Assembly: GCA_029449245.1 (NCBI GenBank)
Contig: JANATF010000011.1
Coordinates: 1,302,001-1,366,000 of the forward strand
DNA from: Mortierella alpina
Lineage: Eukaryota > Mortierellomycota > Mortierellomycetes > Mortierellales > Mortierellaceae
Length of the DNA stretch: 64,000 nucleotides
Reading direction: 5' to 3'
A model generated the notes under the pieces. That model saw nothing but the letters and a program-made list of their open reading frames with translations. It did no database searches and was not told the origin of the DNA. Position numbers and translations under genes: made by a program. This document shows positions 22,315 through 32,871 of the stretch, in pieces (position 1 is the stretch's first letter; every line of letters starts with the position of its first letter).

Positions 22315-23148
22315 TCAGTCCAACAAATAGATTCTCGATCCAATATCGCCGACGATCCAGTCCATGCCCTTGAGTAAGTGCGTCCCCGTCTTGGCACTGC
22401 ATGCGAGAATGGCCCAGTGGTGTGTAGCAATGTCGTCCAGAGCCAATGCCTACATACGATAAAACAGATATGAGCTCATAGGTATCTAGGAGGCTTTCCA
22501 AGGCCAAGAAACAATAAGGCGTGCGCGCACGTACCTCGCGGATCTGATCATCACTCAGTGCACCCGGGAGATCTTGCTTGTTGGCAAATACCAACAAGGA
22601 TGCTCCTGAAAGACGCTACAGTGAGTAAGGACGCATACCGTTGGTGAGAATTACTGGGCGCATCATAAGTTACTGTTATGCTAAACCACCAGGGCATTCT
22701 AATTTACCTCCTCCAGAAGGAGTTCGTGCAACTCCTTTTTACAATCATCCAAACGCAGTCTATCTGCAGAGTCAACCACCCAGACCAACCCATCTGTCTG
22801 CTCGAAATAGTTGCGCCAGTACGATCGGATCGACTTTTGGCCACCAACGTCCCAAATGTTCATTTTGAACCTGTGAAGAGTAGAAAAAAAGCGGTTGAGT
22901 ATAAGGTGCTGGTTTTAAACAGGAAGAAGGGAACGAAAAGGAAACAGCTGAGAGAGCATCGAAGACAGTTACCCGTTGTGCTCCAGAGTCTTGATATTGA
23001 ATCCAAGTGTTGGCGAGATGGTGTCAATGTCCTCGCCATTGATTCGCTTCAGGATCGTGGTCTTGCCGGCATTATCCAGGCCGAGCATCAACAGACGAAT
23101 TTCCTTTTCCTTCTGGCGATTCTTTTTAAGAATGGTTAAAAGACCCAT
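22315..23148 (-). CDS. ARL2: ADP-ribosylation factor-like protein 2 (ARL2)
   Basis: Four exons on the minus strand: 23148-22973, 22870-22708, 22615-22535 and 22449-22315, in phase, giving 184 residues, the same length as animal ARL2. It is a small GTPase that works with tubulin cofactor D in tubulin folding and with BART/ELMOD proteins. [20 protein letters not shown] is the typical ARL2 start, without the ARF myristoylation pattern. G1 is [10 protein letters not shown], switch I holds [19 protein letters not shown]3 is [21 protein letters not shown]4 is NKQDLPGAL and G5 is CSAKTG. The C-terminus is IGSRIYLLD. Fungal counterparts are CIN4 in budding yeast and Alp41 in fission yeast. Confidence 0.95.
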
Positions 23149-23526
23149 GTTGTGAAAAGTACGCAGGTGGGAGTGAGAGAAGGGTAAAGGGCTGTGGCTA
23201 GGAGACGTAAGAGAAAGTTGAAGCAAGCTGCGGTTGGGAAGATGTGAAGAATGCAAGAGAGTTCTTAAAAGCCAAACGCGCATTCGATATGCTGAGGGAC
23301 TCGAGAGCCGCAGTGACTGCTGGCCTGAGTTTTACCTCCAATGCAAAGTGCAGCGCTTCTTCGAGCCGCGGCAGATATGAAAGGAGCACTTGCGTGCTAT
23401 TATGAGTATAGAAGTTATGATACAAAAGGTAGACTGGAGGCAGCAGAGAAGGTTATCTATAGCCTGGTCTAAGGTACGTGCAGCAAAAAACTGTACGGGC
23501 CACAAGCTGTGCAATATCGTAACGCA
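23149..23526. other. Intergenic, ARL2 promoter and NF-YB 3' flank
   Basis: Both neighbours are on the minus strand. The ARL2 leader is CT-rich on the coding strand at about 23150-23240. No gene or RNA is seen. Confidence 0.55.
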
Positions 23527-24188
23527 CTACTGGTAATACCCAGCATTGACACCTTGCTGTTGATAGAGGGCTGATTCATCCTGTTTAATATCCTCTTCGC
23601 CTTCCTTGTCCTTAGATCCTGTAGCAGCCTGTCGCTCGATCTTCATTGTCTAGAAGATCAGCAGGGATACGATTGCAAAAACGTTGTGTTAGAATCCTGA
23701 CAAAGGCAGCACCCTACTGCGGGAAAGTCGGTCTGCGTTACCTCTCTGTACTTGGCCAGATAGATCTTGAGCGCCTCGCCATAGTTTTCAAAGCCAAGAG
23801 ACTGCATTGCCCAGAGAATGTCCTCTCCATTGATAGTCTTGCGCTTCTCAAGCTGACAACGGTCACTTGCTGTGGGTTCAATGAACAATAGAACAAGTTA
23901 ATATCAGTACCGTTGAATGCTGTTGGCTGCCACCACTAGAACGAAAAGAGTCTCTCTAGCACATAAAGAGCAGATAGGGCGCGAAACCCGGGCAAACATA
24001 CCCTCACTCGTGATAAAAGAAATGAACTCTGACACACATTCCTGCACACACTCCTTGGCCTCTTTTGCAATCTTTGCATTGTCGGGTAGAGCCTTCTTCA
24101 TGATGCGGGCTACGTTCGCAATAGGTAGGAAACGATCCTGCTCCTTGTAGTCGTCCAATTCATCGCCTGAATGATGTTGCTCAGACAT
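23527..24188 (-). CDS. HAP3: NF-YB / HAP3, histone-fold subunit of the CCAAT-binding factor
   Basis: Three exons on the minus strand: 24188-24002, 23869-23742 and 23649-23527, in phase, giving 145 residues. The conserved core is complete: [20 protein letters not shown] begins the histone fold, [20 protein letters not shown] forms the long helix, and after the intron [20 protein letters not shown] and [19 protein letters not shown] finish it. With NF-YC and NF-YA this protein binds CCAAT boxes and in fungi controls respiration, nitrogen and secondary metabolism genes. The C-terminal tail is short and polar ([11 protein letters not shown]). It lies head-to-head with the carrier gene, 501 bases apart. 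Confidence 0.95.
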
Positions 24189-24689
24189 GGTGAGGTGCTT
24201 GCGGGTTGTCGCTATAAAAGAATGCCTTCAGCTTCGAGACACGGCCGTTGAGAACACGGTCTATCGGAAATAAATATCAGACGTCACGCCACCTTAAATC
24301 CTATACCGTCTTAAAAAGAGCGAGTCGGATATGTGATTCAGGCATGGAGAGTGTCAGGAATCAGAGCGCGGGAGTGTTGTCAGCACCCGCGAAATTGTAG
24401 CCTTGATAGTGGGGCCAAGTCTGCACGAAGGAACGTGAGAGAAAAACGAAAAAGTGGCCCTGATCGGAACGAGTCGCGTGCGTGCGTGAGTCGAGTAACT
24501 GCCTTGCAGTACACTGAAAGAGCCACGATTTTTGATTGGAAGGAAATGTGGGGAATCAAGCCAGCCTCGAGCCTGAGTCAGTTCCGACATTTCAGAGCAT
24601 CTTTTTATCGTCCTTCGTCTCTTACTTCCGCTCCACTCCCACTCTTTTTCTTCCCATCCTCCCCCTGATTCGCCGCACCAACATCTGCC
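24189..24689. promoter_or_regulatory. Divergent promoter region, NF-YB / 2-oxodicarboxylate carrier
   Basis: 501 bases between start codons. The side next to the carrier (24600-24665) is CT-rich. No TATA box stands out and no gene is evident. Confidence 0.5.
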
Positions 24690-26731
24690 ATGTCGACCGT
24701 TAAGCAGCAGCAAGCACCACCAAAGCGTAAGGACCCAGCTCGAGCGATACCTCATTATGGCACCCACTTCGAGCCAGAGCTTGATCCAGGGGTCTGTGTT
24801 CTCCATAAGAGAATTTGTGCTGGCAATCACTCAAACAACGCCAGCACCGTGCGACTCTACACGGTGCCTGCCTAAAGAGTCTTCTCGATCGACCAAGCAC
24901 TTGGAAATAATGCTGGAAGTGAGAGATCAACACCTGTGAGGAATTCAACGACATTCCAGAAGCTAACATCACTCAATCCCATGCTGGAACTTTAGCTCTG
25001 CCTTTCCAATGGCAGTTCTTAGCAGGAGCCGTCGCCGGTGTCTCTGAGATTCTTACCATGTATCCTCTTGACGGTATGCTGGGAATCCCTTTTTCTTTCA
25101 AGTACCTGTTCAAAAAAGCACTTGCTCTAGGCTTTAGAAAGGGACTATGCCTGACTGACTATGATTTTCATACTACAGTGGTCAAGACTCGCTTTCAGCT
25201 TCAGGTTGGTACTGGAGGAGCAGATGGATACAGCTCCATTGGCGACTGCTTCAAGAAGATTATCAAGAATGAAGGGTAAATGAAACATCTTTGTATTGTA
25301 TGACCATGTGCATCTGAAGCGTAGCGCGCATGGATCTCATTGCAACAACCCTTGTTGATCTTCACTTTCATATCTCATCGCTGTTGCATGTCTTGTTGCG
25401 GTTATATTTTGAGAGCACCACATTTTTGGGTCGTATTTTCATGTGGGAATCTCTGACTGATCTATCTGCTTCGGATCTAAAATAACAGGTTCGGCACACT
25501 CTATCGCGGGATCATTCCCCCTATCATGGTGGAGGCTCCCAAGCGCGCTACCAAGTTCGCAGCCAACGAGCAGTACACCATTCTTTTCAAGAGTGTTCTT
25601 GGCGAGGATGTCAACAAGCAGGGACTTTCTATTTTGACGGGTGTCAGTGCTGGTATCACTGAGGTATGTTTTTTTTCCCTTTCGTTCTTCTTTCAGAAAA
25701 GAGAAGACATGTATTCGATAAGGTACTTGAAGCTGACCCTCCCCGTTGTCTCCTTGCTTGTTTAACTGCGCATGATGCATAGGCCTTCCTCGTCGTCCCT
25801 TTCGAATTGGTCAAAATTCGTCTTCAGGACAAGAACAATGTAAGGAAGACTGAGCAGCCCCTGCAGAGAAGAAGAGAGACTCGCGAAGGTACGGTGGATG
25901 CGCCAATGTTTGCTCACACCCTTTTCTTTTGTTTTTCGGGACTGCAAAGGCCGGCAAATACAATGGATCGATCGATGCTCTTTCCAAGATTGTTAGATCG
26001 GAGGGACCTTTAGCGCTGTATAATGGATTGGAGGCCACTCTCTGGCGCCATGCCATGTGGAACGGTGGATACTTTGGATGCATTCAAGGTGTGAAGAGCG
26101 CCATTCCCGAAGCGGAGGTACGTTATGGCATCTTTCGCAAAGTGCTGGCTTTTAAAACGGAATGATACTCCTTGCTTATTTTTTTCCTAACACTAATGAC
26201 GTTTTGTTAATGATTAGACGCCCAATGGAAACCTTGCTCGTAACTTTACTGCTGGTGCCATCGGTGGTACCTTTGCTACGATGCTGAACACGCCCTTTGA
26301 CGTTGTCAAGACGCGCATCCAGAACCAGGCCAAGGGAACCGTCTTGAAATACAACTGGACTCTGCCCGGTGTTGCCCTGGTGTACCGTGAAGAAGGGTAA
26401 GCCCACTTTGATATATGCACCGGCCAAGTTGTCACAAATGTCCGATCAATGTTCTTCGGTCTCTGTGATCTTATGAAGGCGCGCTACTCACCTTGTCTTT
26501 TCATCATATCAGATTCCGTGCTCTTTACAAGGGCTTTGTACCAAAGGTCCTGCGCCTAGGCCCTGGTGGTGGTGAGTTGTGACCTATTGCTGGACTTGAA
26601 ACTTTGGCTTTTTTTGCGCGCCTCAGACGTTAACATGGGTTCTTGCTGCTCTTGCATTAGGTATCTTGCTGGTCGTGTTTGACACGGTATCTACCTTGAT
26701 CCGCAAGCACATCCTTCTCGAGAATGTTTAA
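24690..26731 (+). CDS. ODC1: Mitochondrial 2-oxodicarboxylate carrier
   Basis: Nine exons in consistent phase: 24690-24726, 24996-25073, 25179-25275, 25489-25663, 25783-25839, 25950-26117, 26218-26396, 26513-26571 and 26661-26731, giving 306 residues, the usual size of a mitochondrial carrier. The three signature motifs are PLDVVKTRFQ, PFELVKIRLQ and PFDVVKTRIQ, one per repeat, each in the inner membrane. MVEAPKRATKFAANEQY and GLEATLWRHAMWNGGYFG match the 2-oxoglutarate/2-oxoadipate carriers (yeast ODC1/ODC2, human SLC25A21), which exchange these acids in lysine metabolism. The small first exon encodes only a polar leader (MSTVKQQQAPPK). The gene ends 218 bases before NELF-A begins, in the same direction. 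Confidence 0.93.
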
Positions 26732-26949
26732 AACGCGAGTCGTGCGTCCCTTCGATCCTGAGCACTAAAAGCAATTATATATAGATACAACATGTAGACT
26801 TTCGGCACCGGCTTAAATGACGTCAACGAGACCAATTTTGATCGCGTCCTTTTGAGCAATAATTCCTGATTTCTGTCCTCACTTTATTCTTTCTCTCCCT
26901 ACCTCCCATTTTCCAAGTTCATCGCAGGTTACGCCGCGTTTGATTAGCC

Positions 26950-29259
26950 ATGGAACGACTGAAAGGAGAGGGTCTTAAGGACTGGCTCATGCAGCACTTG
27001 GCTTCGCCTTGGCATGGACACCAGACAGTGGCATCGGAACTGAGCGTTGAGATCATCGGCAACATCCATGAGCGTTTCTTCAAGCTGGACAGCTCCATTC
27101 GTTTGGGTGTGCTGTTTTCGTTAGTCAGTCTAAAGAAGTCGCAGCAGATCGAACTCAGGGGCGCTTGTCAGGGAGTATGGAGTTGAAGATTACTCTAGCA
27201 CTATGATCGAGGAGAGATGGAAGGCTGCTTGCTTCAGTAGACAACAAACACTCATCAGCCACTCCTTCTATTCTACCTTTGGCTGCTTCCAGCTTATAGA
27301 CCACGCTTGCTCAGATGTCGATGATTGGGTCAGGCTCGTCTCGCAGATTCTCAAGCATTATCCCACGGAAGGAACACTACGCTTCAACGTGGAGCAGTTT
27401 GCGGACCACTTAGGCGTGCTGTTAGACACCCTCAGCAACCACAGTATGTATCGCATTCATCACGGCAGTTTTCGAGCAAAACGGCGCCCATCTTTTACAG
27501 TTATTAATGATATATGTCCTCTTCCATACCGGCCTCGTCCTGCAGTTGCACGGGACGGCATCAAATTCCACCCCAGAGAGTTCGCATTCTTGAATGATTC
27601 CGTATGCAAAGCTGGACAAGGAAGAGATCCAAAAACCATGGATTATCCACCTATTGCAGGACCCTCAGTACAACACCACTTCAATATTCGTCAGCCCCAC
27701 ACCTCCACACACAAGAACCGAGCAGATAGATTGAAAAGGTTGGCCGAGGAGGCCACGCCCATCATCCCAGGCGGACCACCGTCCATTGTTGCCAGTTCAG
27801 GAGTTAACCAAGCATCATCCACATTATCTGGAGCTTCAACTGCAGGTTCAGGGCCCGGAACCATTGCGGCGACACCTGCTCAGACGCCTGGCGTACCTCC
27901 GCTTGGCGCCCCTCCCCGACCTGTCAAATCAAGTTCTTCGGGACTCTTTGTTAGCAGAAAGCCAGCGGGATCATTCTTGCGAAACAACGCACCTCGGCCC
28001 ATGCCATTGCCGCGGAATCCATCCTCTGGTCAGCTCCCCCTGCGTTCCCCGAGACTTGATACACCGACCACACCGCGCTTGAATCAAAAATCTAGTCGGA
28101 TTCAGATTCTAGATCTTGACCAGGGAAATGAAATCATGCAGTCGATGCAGGATGCCAAGCGGAGAAAGGAAGAAGGTATGGATCGCTTTCTAGTTCAGTT
28201 TTGGGAGGTATTTTCTCGCACGGATTGGATTACTTGAAGTCTCTTAACAAACCTCTGTATTAAACTAAATACTTGTAGCTGAACAGCGGGAAAAAGAACT
28301 CAAAAAAGAGCAGAAGGCATTGGAGGCGGAGGCAAAGAAGCAGCTGGATGCAGAAAAGAAGGCGCAGGTCATCAAGGAGAGAGAGGACAAGAAAAAAGAG
28401 CGGGAAGAGGCCAAGAAGCAAAAAGAACGACAGAAGCAGGAGCGTGAGGAACAATCCCAGCTGCAGCAGCAGGAACGGGAAAAGGAGAAGCAGGAGAAGG
28501 AGCAAAAGCGAGAGGGCCGTGCACTCTCTGATAACGACGACGATGAGGCATCCCTCTCGTCACGCCCTGCAAAGAAAAGGACACGAAACAGCTCTCGGAC
28601 CACGTCATTGGACACGGGCGGAGATGACGACTACGACAACGATGCTCAGGAGCGCGTGGCAGAGCCGACTACTCCTCTTACGCCGTCCCTCGCCAACAGA
28701 TATTCGACCCACGGCATTGATGATGCTGACCGTCCAGCAGCTACACCCATGGATTACACTCCCAGCGGCGACCATACCAAGAATTCATCGGACTCATACT
28801 TTCCTCCAAACTCGCAACAAGCACAGGAACTTCAGCAGCAATACTCTAATGTTGAAGCATTGCATCCTACATTATTCCAGGACACCAATCGGTTGACCCC
28901 GGGAGATCGGGCGTACATCACAGCGTTTTTGGAAGGGCATCCAGGTATGGAGCGCGGGGACTCAAAAGGAGAGCCATGGAATAAGCGTGCCAATTCGGTA
29001 GGATTGAATCCATGCAGGCAACAGTCCTGACTAACGAAAACAAATCGGTTCTCGCTTTTTTTCTCTATGGTCACATTTAGTCATCCGACCGAATGGAAAC
29101 GACATTTCATATCAGATTGTCATGAACCAGGAGGAAGTCCAGGATGCCTCGGGCAAGACGATGTATGAGCTGATCCTGATCGAGATGAATTTCGAGACGG
29201 GCGAGTGGCGCAAGATCAAACGGAAGCGCAGCAAGCCGGCGCCCACAGTCGCAGCGTAA
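26950..29259 (+). CDS. NELFA: NELF-A homologue (negative elongation factor subunit A)
   Basis: Five exons: 26950-27174, 27293-27443, 27546-28175, 28279-28944 and 29081-29259, giving 616 residues. The N-terminus is helical and aligns without gaps with animal NELF-A around GACQGLIDHACSDVDDWV, followed by SQILKHYPTEGTLRFNVEQF. A middle Pro/Ser/Gly-rich region and a Lys/Glu coiled coil (about residues 335-405) are followed by LTPGDRAYITAFLEGHPG and a C-terminal strand block ending YELILIEMNFETGEWRKIKR, which matches the FEMNYATGQW end of human NELF-A. NELF binds paused RNA polymerase II with DSIF. The assignment rests on both ends of the protein; the middle is not conserved. Budding and fission yeasts lack NELF. 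Confidence 0.83.
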
Positions 29260-29411
29260 AATAGCGGCAATAAAAGAAACGAACTAAAAAGACTATAGCA
29301 TCCATGAGAACAGGACAGCAACGCAGCAACGGAACAATGCAACAGGATCGCGATCAGAAAAAAGAACGGGGTGTTTATTGGTACAATTCTCGAGAGCGGA
29401 GATAGACGGGT

Positions 29412-29740
29412 CTACTCGTCCATATCCTTCCAGGCCTCCTCCAGCTTCTTCCTCTTTTCCTTGGACTTTTCAAAGTGCCTCTTGCGGTTAACGTCAAACT
29501 ATGTGAGGCAGCAATCGTAGCATGACAGTGGGTCAGTGTGACAGTAGAGAGAATAAACAATAAAATATATGAAACAGGTAACCTGTTTACCTCGGCCTGT
29601 AGACATTCATTCATGGCCAGCTTGAGTTGGTTGCATCGGCCCAGGTACCGGTTGAGGATGCTCTCCTGGTGGCACTGGTCAAGCTGGAGGATAATGTCCT
29701 CGCAGGAGATGTGCTTGTGAAGGTCGAGCTTTGAATGCAT
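29412..29740 (-). CDS. CMC2: CMC2, twin CX9C protein of cytochrome c oxidase assembly
   Basis: Two exons on the minus strand, 29740-29591 and 29498-29412, joined in phase 0; 78 residues. The twin CX9C motif is visible as CEDIILQLDQC and CNQLKLAMNEC, which form a disulphide-linked helical hairpin after import by Mia40. Start MHSKLDLHKHISC and spacing match CMC2 of yeast and animals. The C-terminal exon is basic (KRHFEKSKEKRKKLEEAW). The gene ends 152 bases from the NELF-A stop (tail-to-tail) and is divergent from eL15. Confidence 0.9.
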
Positions 29741-30378
29741 TGAGGTGTGAGGTTTGGAGTGCAAGGCAGGAGAAGAATGTTGGCATCGGAGGGACCAGGG
29801 GAACAAAGGACGACTCGTGGGACTGCGATTTCGAGGCCTTGTTCTTGCGGGCTGCTGGCTCTCAATTGATATTCCTTTTCATTTCCACTTTCAAAAAGAA
29901 GGTACTGCAGAGGGAGACTGCCATCAACCGATTGAACACATACAGGAGCCCATCCATCCATCCATCCATCGATGCAGCAGGACAGCAGGACAGCACACAC
30001 ATATCACCACACATCCGTGCAGTCGCCCTGATCCGCGGAAGGGCGATCCACGGCTTTTTTTTTCATCTACTAAGATAGTCACTACACATCAAACTGGACC
30101 AGGAAGCATCACATGGACCACTTCTAACCACTTAGTTCGGACATACATCAGTTGGTGTGTTCTAAATCAGCTCTGCACCCAGTCCACGATTCAACAAACA
30201 GCGCTCTTGTCTTGAAAGAGCTTTTGGATAGCTGCTGTAGGAAGGAGCTAAAGGCCCAACAGAGTACAGGAAGGCACTTGTCAGGAGCTACAGTGGCATG
30301 CTAAGTGGAAGACAGACAGCCTCTAGAATCACAAACTCACCCCTACTTGCTTTGATATCTTGCGGCATTATAGACAAT
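29741..30378. promoter_or_regulatory. Divergent promoter region, CMC2 / eL15
   Basis: About 640 bases with no gene. A run of CCAT repeats lies at about 29948-29970 and a T-run at about 30055-30063. The bases before the eL15 start (CATTATAG) resemble a splice acceptor, so an intron in the 5' leader is possible. Confidence 0.45.
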
Positions 30379-31132
30379 ATGGGAGCCTACAAGTACCTCG
30401 AGGAGTTGGCCAAGAAGAAGCAGTCTGATGTCATGCGCTTCTTGCTCCGTGTTCGCTGCTGGGAGTTCCGCCAGTTGAACGTCATCCACCGCGCCTCGCG
30501 CCCCTCGCGCCCCGATAAGGCTCGTCGCTTGGGATACAAGGCCAAGCAGGGATACGTCATCTACCGTATCCGCGTCCGTCGCGGTGGTCGCAAAAAGCCC
30601 GTTGCCAAGGGTGCCACCTTCGGTAAGCCCGGTGGACACGGAGTCAACCAGCTCAAGTACCAGCGTTCCCTCCAGGCCACCGCCGAGGAGCGTGTTGGCC
30701 GCAAGTGCGGAAACTTGCGCGTTCTCAACTCGTACTGGGTTAACCAGGACTCGACCTACAAGTACTTCGAGGTCATCCTGGTTGATCCCTCCCACAAGGC
30801 CATCCGCCGCGATGCTCGCATCAACTGGATCGTCAACCCCGTCCACAAGCGCCGCGAGGCCCGTGGTCTCACCTCGGCCACCAAGAAGAACCGCGGTCAC
30901 GGCAAGGGCCACGGCTTCCACAAGACCATCGGCTCCGGTCGTCGCGCCAACTGGAAGCGCCGCAACACTCTCTCGTAAGGACTGTTCGCTATTTGATTTT
31001 CAACTTTCATTCTGCTGTTTGATTGCTAGGACAGGCGCCAAGCCTGCTAGCCACTCCCGTATACCTTTGGATCAATTGCTAACCCGTATACCTCTCGCCA
31101 TTTTTTCTAATAGCCTCCGCCGTTACCGCTAA
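30379..31132 (+). CDS. RPL15: 60S ribosomal protein L15 (eL15)
   Basis: Two exons, 30379-30974 and 31114-31132, giving 204 residues, exactly the family length. [20 protein letters not shown] is the universal start; [16 protein letters not shown] and [20 protein letters not shown] are core motifs. Read without splicing the protein would stop after NTLS; the 19-base last exon (after TTTCTAATAG) restores the conserved end as LRRYR, close to yeast LWRYRK. Third codon positions are mostly C or G, as expected of a highly expressed gene. It binds 28S rRNA in the large subunit. Confidence 0.96.
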
Positions 31133-32871
31133 AGAGGGCCAGAGTGTGTGGCGTGCAGTGTTCCTTGGACATTCAGTCTGCGATCGGCTCTTTCGTCCGC
31201 TTTTGGCTTCATGGAGTTTCGTTTCTCAAGTTCTGAATTAAAAAAAGAAGATTGCCGCCCCTCTGTCTTCAACAACATAACTTTTTTTACGTTTCACACT
31301 CGCAGCTGGAGTATCTCGATGGTTTTGAAGTCCAATTGGGCTGTACATTCACCTGTACTTTTCGACGAAAGCTTCCAGTTTGAAAAGAGCAGGTGGACTC
31401 GAACAAAAAGAGCCAAGAGTAACGCTAATCAAGGAAAAGATGATGGAGGCGAAAGCGTCCCGATGTGCTCTTGAAGTTCGAAAGTAGTTGGAGGTCAGAG
31501 ATGTTTGCAAGTTGTATGAAAGAAAGGATAAGGAGGTGAACGAGTGCACCTCCCGAGTTATTACTCTCTGGCATCTGAAAGAGTAGCTGGTCAGGCTCAC
31601 AGTCGGTCGCGGCGCGTCGTCTACATGCGTGTCGATAAGACGCGTACTAACATAGGACTGCACACTTCAGCAAAATCCCTGGTGCGCGAGTTTCTACAGT
31701 CTGCGATCGTATCAATTGCAAGCCGCTAATCATCTTTCATCTTCTGTGGGCTGACGAGGGCGATTGTCCAAGGAACAGGGGGGAGGGTATGATGCACGGA
31801 TGGAAGCAATGACATGGCGTTCTGTATCCTTGGAACAGCATGCATGGGGATGCAGCAAGTTCAACGATGACCTGGGTCATCAACGAGGCGAGCATGCAAG
31901 CATGGAGGATTTAGGCACGCCAGGCAGCACATTCTTCGTCTGTAATTGTGGTGGCGAGTTTCGTAGTATTGTCGCACGCTTGAAACTGTCTAGGCATTGT
32001 TTCTAGCATGCAAAGTACAATATTCTTTGTATAGTAGAGAATGCCAGAAGGTCGACCCCTAGTGCACTAGGCGCGAATGTTGTACCATCGTACGGAAGCG
32101 CGTAAGTTGTACTTTCCTCGGGCCTTCGTCTCTGATGCAATAATAATGTGTGGCTAGAATCGTCATAATAATTCATAATTATCCTCATTAATCCTCCATG
32201 TCAAGACATGCAAGATTCAGATGTTCCGCAATGGTGCACTCTTGTATCGCAAGACTCTTCTTGACATTCCTTAATCTCAATGTTGCTACGGATATCCTAT
32301 CGTCCAACCAATGGCTGTTCAGACAAAAGCCAGCGGCATGGTCACTGCCGATCTCCACTAACAGGCCAAAGCAGTGGTACTTCCGATGCGTTTGCCGTGT
32401 CAAAGAGTAAATAGGATATAGAATATAAAGGCAATGCTTCAAGTACGGATCATGTATTGCTAACGCGAGACGGATGTAAAGGATGCTTGTCGTCTTGGGA
32501 TCAACGCGCCAGGATATGTGAATTGGCGGGTTTTGATTTAGTACAGACATAGTGTTCCTCTTCACGCTTGTGCTGTTTCAATGAGGTTTTCATGGACGCT
32601 CGTACCTGAATCTCTGCTGGTGCGTACCGCCAAAATCATCGACATTCGTGCCTCATTTGTTTTTTCCATCGCATTTCTGGTGACACAAGATGTCAGTCTA
32701 ACGAAAGGATTCTGACATAGGCAGGATCCTACAAGACATTTGCCACTCCGGCATCCTTCATGACCTATCTAGAATCTTAATGGTCTATAAAGCCTCCTCT
32801 CACTCCTCGCAGTTTTTAAGGTCCCATCAACTTCTCTCCTAGCCTTTCTTCGACCACTATTCCTTGCCAGA
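31133..32871. other. Intergenic, eL15 to chitinase
   Basis: About 1.7 kb without a recognisable gene. Short frames at 31148-31474 and 32188-32565 have no domain signature. Composition becomes AT-richer after 32000. The last 100 bases hold the chitinase TATA box and leader. Confidence 0.5.
32785..32791 (+). promoter_or_regulatory. TATA box of the chitinase gene
   Basis: CTATAAAG about 85 bases upstream of the chitinase start codon, followed by a CT-rich leader. Position and sequence suit a regulated secreted-protein gene. Confidence 0.6.
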
